Assembly: GCA_031367325.1 (NCBI GenBank)
Contig: JANLPQ010000007.1
Location: forward strand, 1-64,000
Origin: JAAFIP01 sp031367325
GTDB taxonomy: Bacteria > Pseudomonadota > Gammaproteobacteria > Burkholderiales > Burkholderiaceae_C
Direction: 5' to 3'
DNA length: 64,000 bases
In this document: positions 61,240 through 64,000 of the stretch, one piece after another
Layout: every line of letters starts with the position of its first letter
Numbering within the stretch: position 1 is the first letter of the stretch
The notes under the pieces: model-generated
Told to the model about the DNA's origin: nothing
Database searches by the model: none
The model's input: only the letters and a program-made list of their open reading frames with translations
Translations under genes and position numbers: made by a program

Positions 61240-61241
61240 AG
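61215..61241 (-). repeat. Short hairpin repeat, copy 20 (start of ABC permease gene)
   Basis: On the minus strand: CTAT, loop GAAAAAC, ATAG, CTGCTCGAGCAG, then ATAATACGGCG. The consensus TTGAGC is TCGAGC. The permease ATG is formed by bases of its first stem. Confidence 0.86.
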
Positions 61242-61244
61242 TAT

Positions 61245-62192
61245 TTAACCTTCTTCTCTAATCTGACGGCCGGTAAGCTTGAGGAACAAATCCTCCAAAT
61301 TTGCCGGGCGGTGCAACGTGCGCAACTGTGGGTAGGCCTGCAGCGCTTGCAGCAGCGCGCTGGCATCGCGGGTGTAGAAAAACACGGTCTCACCGCTGAC
61401 TTCTACGCGCGCAGCGTGCTGTGCTAGTGGGCTGTTTTGCAGGTCTAGCGCACCAGAATGCGCTTGTTGGCCGCCGCCTTGGCCAAACACTTCCACCACA
61501 TCGGGTTCCAAGTGCTGTGCAATCAAATCGCGCGGCCTGCCTTCGGCTATTTTTTTGCCATGGTCGATCACCAGAAGGCGATGGCACAGGCGCTCGGCTT
61601 CGTCCATAAAGTGGGTAGTCAGTAAAATAGATTTGCCTTGCTGCAGCAGCACCTGCAGCCGCTCCCACATCAAATGGCGGGCTTGTGGGTCAAGGCCCGT
61701 GGTAGGCTCGTCTAGCAGCAGTAAATCGGGGTCGTTCACCAAAGCGCGTGCCAGGCTAAGGCGGCGTTTCATACCGCCAGACAATTCGCCGGGTTTAGAT
61801 TTAGCTTTGTGCGTGAGTGATGCAAACTCTAACAATTTAGGCACGCGCAGCGCAATGTCGGCCGTTTTCATACCAAAGTAGCGGCCATAGACAATGATGT
61901 TTTCTGCCAAATTAAAGTCAGGGTCCAGCGTATCAAACTGGCTGACCACGCCCAAGCGCGCTTTGATGGCACGCGCGTCCTGCGGCATGCGCAAGCCCAG
62001 CGCATGGATCTCGCCGCTGTCGGGGGCGCTTTGGCCTAAACACATGCGGATCGTGGTGGTTTTGCCAGCACCGTTAGGGCCAATAACGCCTAGGCATTCG
62101 CCGGGGGCGATGTCAAATGACAAGTCGTTGACTACGGTATTGTCGCCAAAGCGTTTGTATAAATTGCGTACAGAAAATAAGGGGTCTTGCAT
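61245..62192 (-). CDS. ABC transporter ATP-binding protein (NodI/DrrA-like)
   Basis: 315 residues: Walker A GPNGAGKTTTIRMCL (near 37-51), signature LSGGMKRRLSLARALVNDPD, Walker B LLLLDEPTTGLDPQARHLMW and the switch His in TTHFMDEAERL. The C-terminal 80 residues carry an extension (VEVFGQGGGQQAHSGALDLQ) typical of NodI/DrrA exporters. It precedes the permease gene; the two form one exporter. Divergent from psd by about 150 bases. Confidence 0.92.
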   Translation of the reverse strand: MQDPLFSVRNLYKRFGDNTVVNDLSFDIAPGECLGVIGPNGAGKTTTIRMCLGQSAPDSGEIHALGLRMPQDARAIKARLGVVSQFDTLDPDFNLAENIIVYGRYFGMKTADIALRVPKLLEFASLTHKAKSKPGELSGGMKRRLSLARALVNDPDLLLLDEPTTGLDPQARHLMWERLQVLLQQGKSILLTTHFMDEAERLCHRLLVIDHGKKIAEGRPRDLIAQHLEPDVVEVFGQGGGQQAHSGALDLQNSPLAQHAARVEVSGETVFFYTRDASALLQALQAYPQLRTLHRPANLEDLFLKLTGRQIREEG

Positions 62193-62343
62193 GCCAGTAT
62201 TGTCGGGTGGTTTAGTGTGTCAGGTAGGCCACTAGGCTGGATAAAGTAAATGCGTCTGCCTGTGGCAATACGCCATTACTTTTGCGCTGCAGCAAGGCTA
62301 AAATCAAAGTATTGCATTTTGCGCCATATCCGAAAGCTCCGCT

Positions 62344-63186
62344 GTGTCTGACCGCCTTGCCGTACTGCCCCAATACCTGATGCCTAAAAAAGCCATGACC
62401 TGGCTGGCAGGCCGCATTGCAGGTGCGCGCGGCGGTGCGGTGACGCAGGCGCTTATTGCAGACTTTGTCAAACGCTACAGCGTTAACATGGCCGAGGCTC
62501 AGAATTCAGACATTACCAGCTACGCCACGTTCAATGAATTTTTTACCCGCCCGCTTATAGCAGGCGCGCGCCAGATGGCGCAGGCCGACTGGATCTGCCC
62601 TGTGGACGGGGCTGTCAGCCAGTTTGGCAAAATCGAGCGTGACCAGATCTTCCAGGCCAAGGGCCACCACTACAGCACGCGCGCGCTGGTAGGCGGCGAC
62701 GCGGCACTGGCAGCGCAGTTTGACGATGGGCACTTTGCGTGCCTGTACCTGTCGCCCAAAGACTACCACCGCATCCATATGCCCAGCGCGGGCACACTGC
62801 GCCGCATGGTGTATGTGCCGGGTGATTTATTTTCGGTCAACCCTACTACCGCGCGCGGCGTGCCAGGCCTGTTTGCGCGCAACGAGCGCGTGGTGTGCGT
62901 GTTTGACACGCCGCACGGCCCGTTTGTGCATGTGCTGGTAGGTGCCACCATTGTGGGCAGCATGGCCACGGTGTGGCACGGCGTGGTGAACCCACCGCGC
63001 ACGGGCGATGTGCGCCAGTGGGACTATGCGGGGGACACTGCGCTGGGTCAAGGCAATGAGATGGGCCGTTTTTTACTGGGTTCTACGGTGGTGATGCTGT
63101 GGCCCAAGGGCCCGGTAACTTTTAATGCGGCTTGGGCACCGGGTAAAACGATTCGTTTGGGCGAGGCGATGGCCAACTTAGCCTGA
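62344..63186 (+). CDS. psd: Phosphatidylserine decarboxylase
   Basis: Makes phosphatidylethanolamine at the inner membrane. 280 residues from a GTG at 62344. The self-cleavage site LGST is at 245-248 (GRFLLGSTVVMLWPKG), giving the pyruvoyl alpha chain; the beta-chain motifs YATFNEFFTRPL, WICPVDGAVSQFGKIE and YLSPKDYHRIHMPSAG are intact. The upstream neighbour on the other strand is an ABC-2 exporter, which may or may not be related. Followed by a long repeat element. Confidence 0.95.
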   Translation: MSDRLAVLPQYLMPKKAMTWLAGRIAGARGGAVTQALIADFVKRYSVNMAEAQNSDITSYATFNEFFTRPLIAGARQMAQADWICPVDGAVSQFGKIERDQIFQAKGHHYSTRALVGGDAALAAQFDDGHFACLYLSPKDYHRIHMPSAGTLRRMVYVPGDLFSVNPTTARGVPGLFARNERVVCVFDTPHGPFVHVLVGATIVGSMATVWHGVVNPPRTGDVRQWDYAGDTALGQGNEMGRFLLGSTVVMLWPKGPVTFNAAWAPGKTIRLGEAMANLA

Positions 63187-63300
63187 CACAGTTATTGCTA
63201 AAAACAACTGCCCTTCTCTAGCCCTCAGTCTGCTGTAGGGTTAGCGTAAATCTTCAGCGTGTGCGCTGTCACTTTGGTCTGTTTTGCCTCACCGAGAGTT

Positions 63301-63493
63301 AGTCGCTCGGTTCGCGTGCGCACCGGAGGGCTGGACTCGAGCCGGGCATCTCGCTGCAAAAATACTCCGAAAACACGCGCGAATGTTGATAGTTGTTAGG
63401 CTAAATTTTGTACCGCGCGCCTTTCTACGTATTTTTCATCGAGACGGACCCGACTCGTCACATTGTTCTTTGCTTGGATTGAACAGCCCGCGC
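63301..63493 (-). repeat. Long structured element, copy D
   Basis: Reverse orientation of copies A and B. The minus strand reads CGCGGGCTGTTCAATCC, then CAAAGAACAATGTGACGAGT, GAAAAATAC, GTATTTTT, and ends GCCCGGCTCGAGTCCAGC with CCTCCGGTGCGCACGCG as in copy B. The nearest short repeat lies 43 bases away. No gene in 63187-63646. Confidence 0.86.
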
Positions 63494-63535
63494 GCCGGAG
63501 AGATGCATTTGATTTCGAGTTGTCGTCCAACGTCA

Positions 63536-63562
63536 CTATCAATTACATAGCTGGTTGAGCAG
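63536..63562 (+). repeat. Short hairpin repeat, copy 21 (intergenic)
   Basis: CTAT, loop CAATTAC, ATAG, CTGGTTGAGCAG, tail GATCTACGGCCTAGAAC then AGCTAAAACACTATG, the second tail type. Confidence 0.88.
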
Positions 63563-63646
63563 GATCTACGGCCTAGAACAGCTAAAACACTATGAAAAAC
63601 CGCATAAATTACGCTGTTTTCTGCTCTACCGCGCAAGAATATTCAA

Positions 63647-64000
63647 TCACGCAGCGCGCTCTTGCGCAAACCACTGCAACACCGGCACGGTGCCCGGCAG
63701 TACAGGCGACACGGTGACTGGTAGTTGTTGCCACGCAAATTGCTGGCCTTCACGCATGTGCAGCTCGCCTGTCCAGTCGAATACTTTGCAAAAATTAAGT
63801 CGCACCAAGGCGTGGGGGTAATCCACCAGCTCTTGCTTCCACGCTTGCGCAGCGCCAATCGTGATACCGATTTCTTCGATCAACTCACGGCGCAAAGCTT
63901 GCTCCACGCTCTCGCCCGCTTCTAGCTTGCCACCTGGAAACTCCCAGTAGCCTGCGTACACTTTGCCCACGGGGCGTGAGGTGAGCAAAAATGCACCGTC
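63647..64000 (-). CDS. MutT-type Nudix hydrolase (partial, N-terminus beyond window)
   Basis: The last about 118 residues of an 8-oxo-dGTP diphosphatase-like protein. The Nudix box is complete: GGKLEAGESVEQALRRELIE then EIGI, and the front of the protein ends at LLTSRPVGKVYAGYWEFP. The tail LRLNFCKVFDWTGELHMREG and FAWQQLPVTVSPVLPGTVPV matches the MutT group found in Gram-negative housekeeping neighbourhoods. It is probably a nucleotide-pool sanitising enzyme. The start is not in the window. Confidence 0.85.
   Translation of the reverse strand, partial: DGAFLLTSRPVGKVYAGYWEFPGGKLEAGESVEQALRRELIEEIGITIGAAQAWKQELVDYPHALVRLNFCKVFDWTGELHMREGQQFAWQQLPVTVSPVLPGTVPVLQWFAQERAA

Noticed and set aside
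1180..63562. CRISPR-like repeat
   Set aside because: The copies are dispersed over 64 kb in both orientations and inside genes, without arrayed spacers or cas genes.

Overview
The window looks like a chromosomal segment of a betaproteobacterium of order Burkholderiales, most likely family Comamonadaceae (Rhodoferax/Polaromonas/Limnohabitans neighbourhood). This is inferred from gene content: Bug-type solute receptors, a tripartite tricarboxylate transporter, a pimeloyl-CoA-type dehydrogenase pair, the dapF-DUF484 order, ribF-ileS-lspA, and PhaF-like and PHA-system proteins. I see no rRNA, tRNA, CRISPR, phage or IS transposase genes.

Layout. 1-2.8 kb: livM-dapF-DUF484 on the minus strand. 3-9.1 kb: a carboxymuconolactone-decarboxylase-like protein, a LivK-type receptor, a Bug receptor, an SDR and a Nudix/metallo-beta-lactamase fusion. 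9.5-14.2 kb: two acyl-CoA dehydrogenase subunits, then a decayed second copy of the small subunit. 12.2-16.1 kb: two secreted DUF11 proteins pointing at each other across that pseudogene. 16.1-23.3 kb: HNH endonuclease, ribF, ileS, lspA, Na/Pi transporter. 24-30.5 kb: DUF1853, quinone oxidoreductase, EamA transporter, gamma-glutamyltransferase-like protein, HTH regulator, Bug receptor. 30.5-32.6 kb: tctA and tctB. 32.7-36.8 kb: a minus-strand run of 2Fe-2S reductase, deoxyinosine glycosylase-like protein, spermidine-synthase-like protein and GspE/PilB ATPase. 38-39.6 kb: GMC oxidoreductase.

40.5-54.4 kb is rich in lipid-storage genes: a two-domain fatty acyl-CoA reductase, a PhaF-like phasin, a patatin lipase, a TetR regulator, a cytochrome P450, a WS/DGAT wax ester synthase, acyl-CoA-binding protein and a PHA-system protein. 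Together they could make, coat and mobilise wax-ester, triacylglycerol or PHA inclusions. 55.6-64 kb holds a molybdopterin oxidoreductase, an M20 amidohydrolase, a DUF2817 peptidase-like protein, an ABC-2 exporter pair, psd and a MutT-type Nudix hydrolase (cut by the window edge).

The most unusual signal is not a gene. A short structured repeat occurs at least 21 times, plus one degenerate copy. Its form is CTAT, seven variable bases, ATAG, then CTGCTTGAGCAG. The loop is seven bases in every copy while its sequence varies. Thirteen clear copies are intergenic. Eight lie inside reading frames (dapF, a CMD protein, the Nudix-MBL fusion, ileS, an EamA transporter, a DNA glycosylase, an aminopeptidase and the start of an ABC permease) and are translated. 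In the only two genes where the insertion frame would read TGA, that codon is changed to CGA or TCA. A longer structured element, four copies, is linked to this repeat at 5.0, 23.9, 55.5 and 63.4 kb. Separate foldback elements lie at 9.3, 10.8, 39.9, 55.2 and 55.3 kb.
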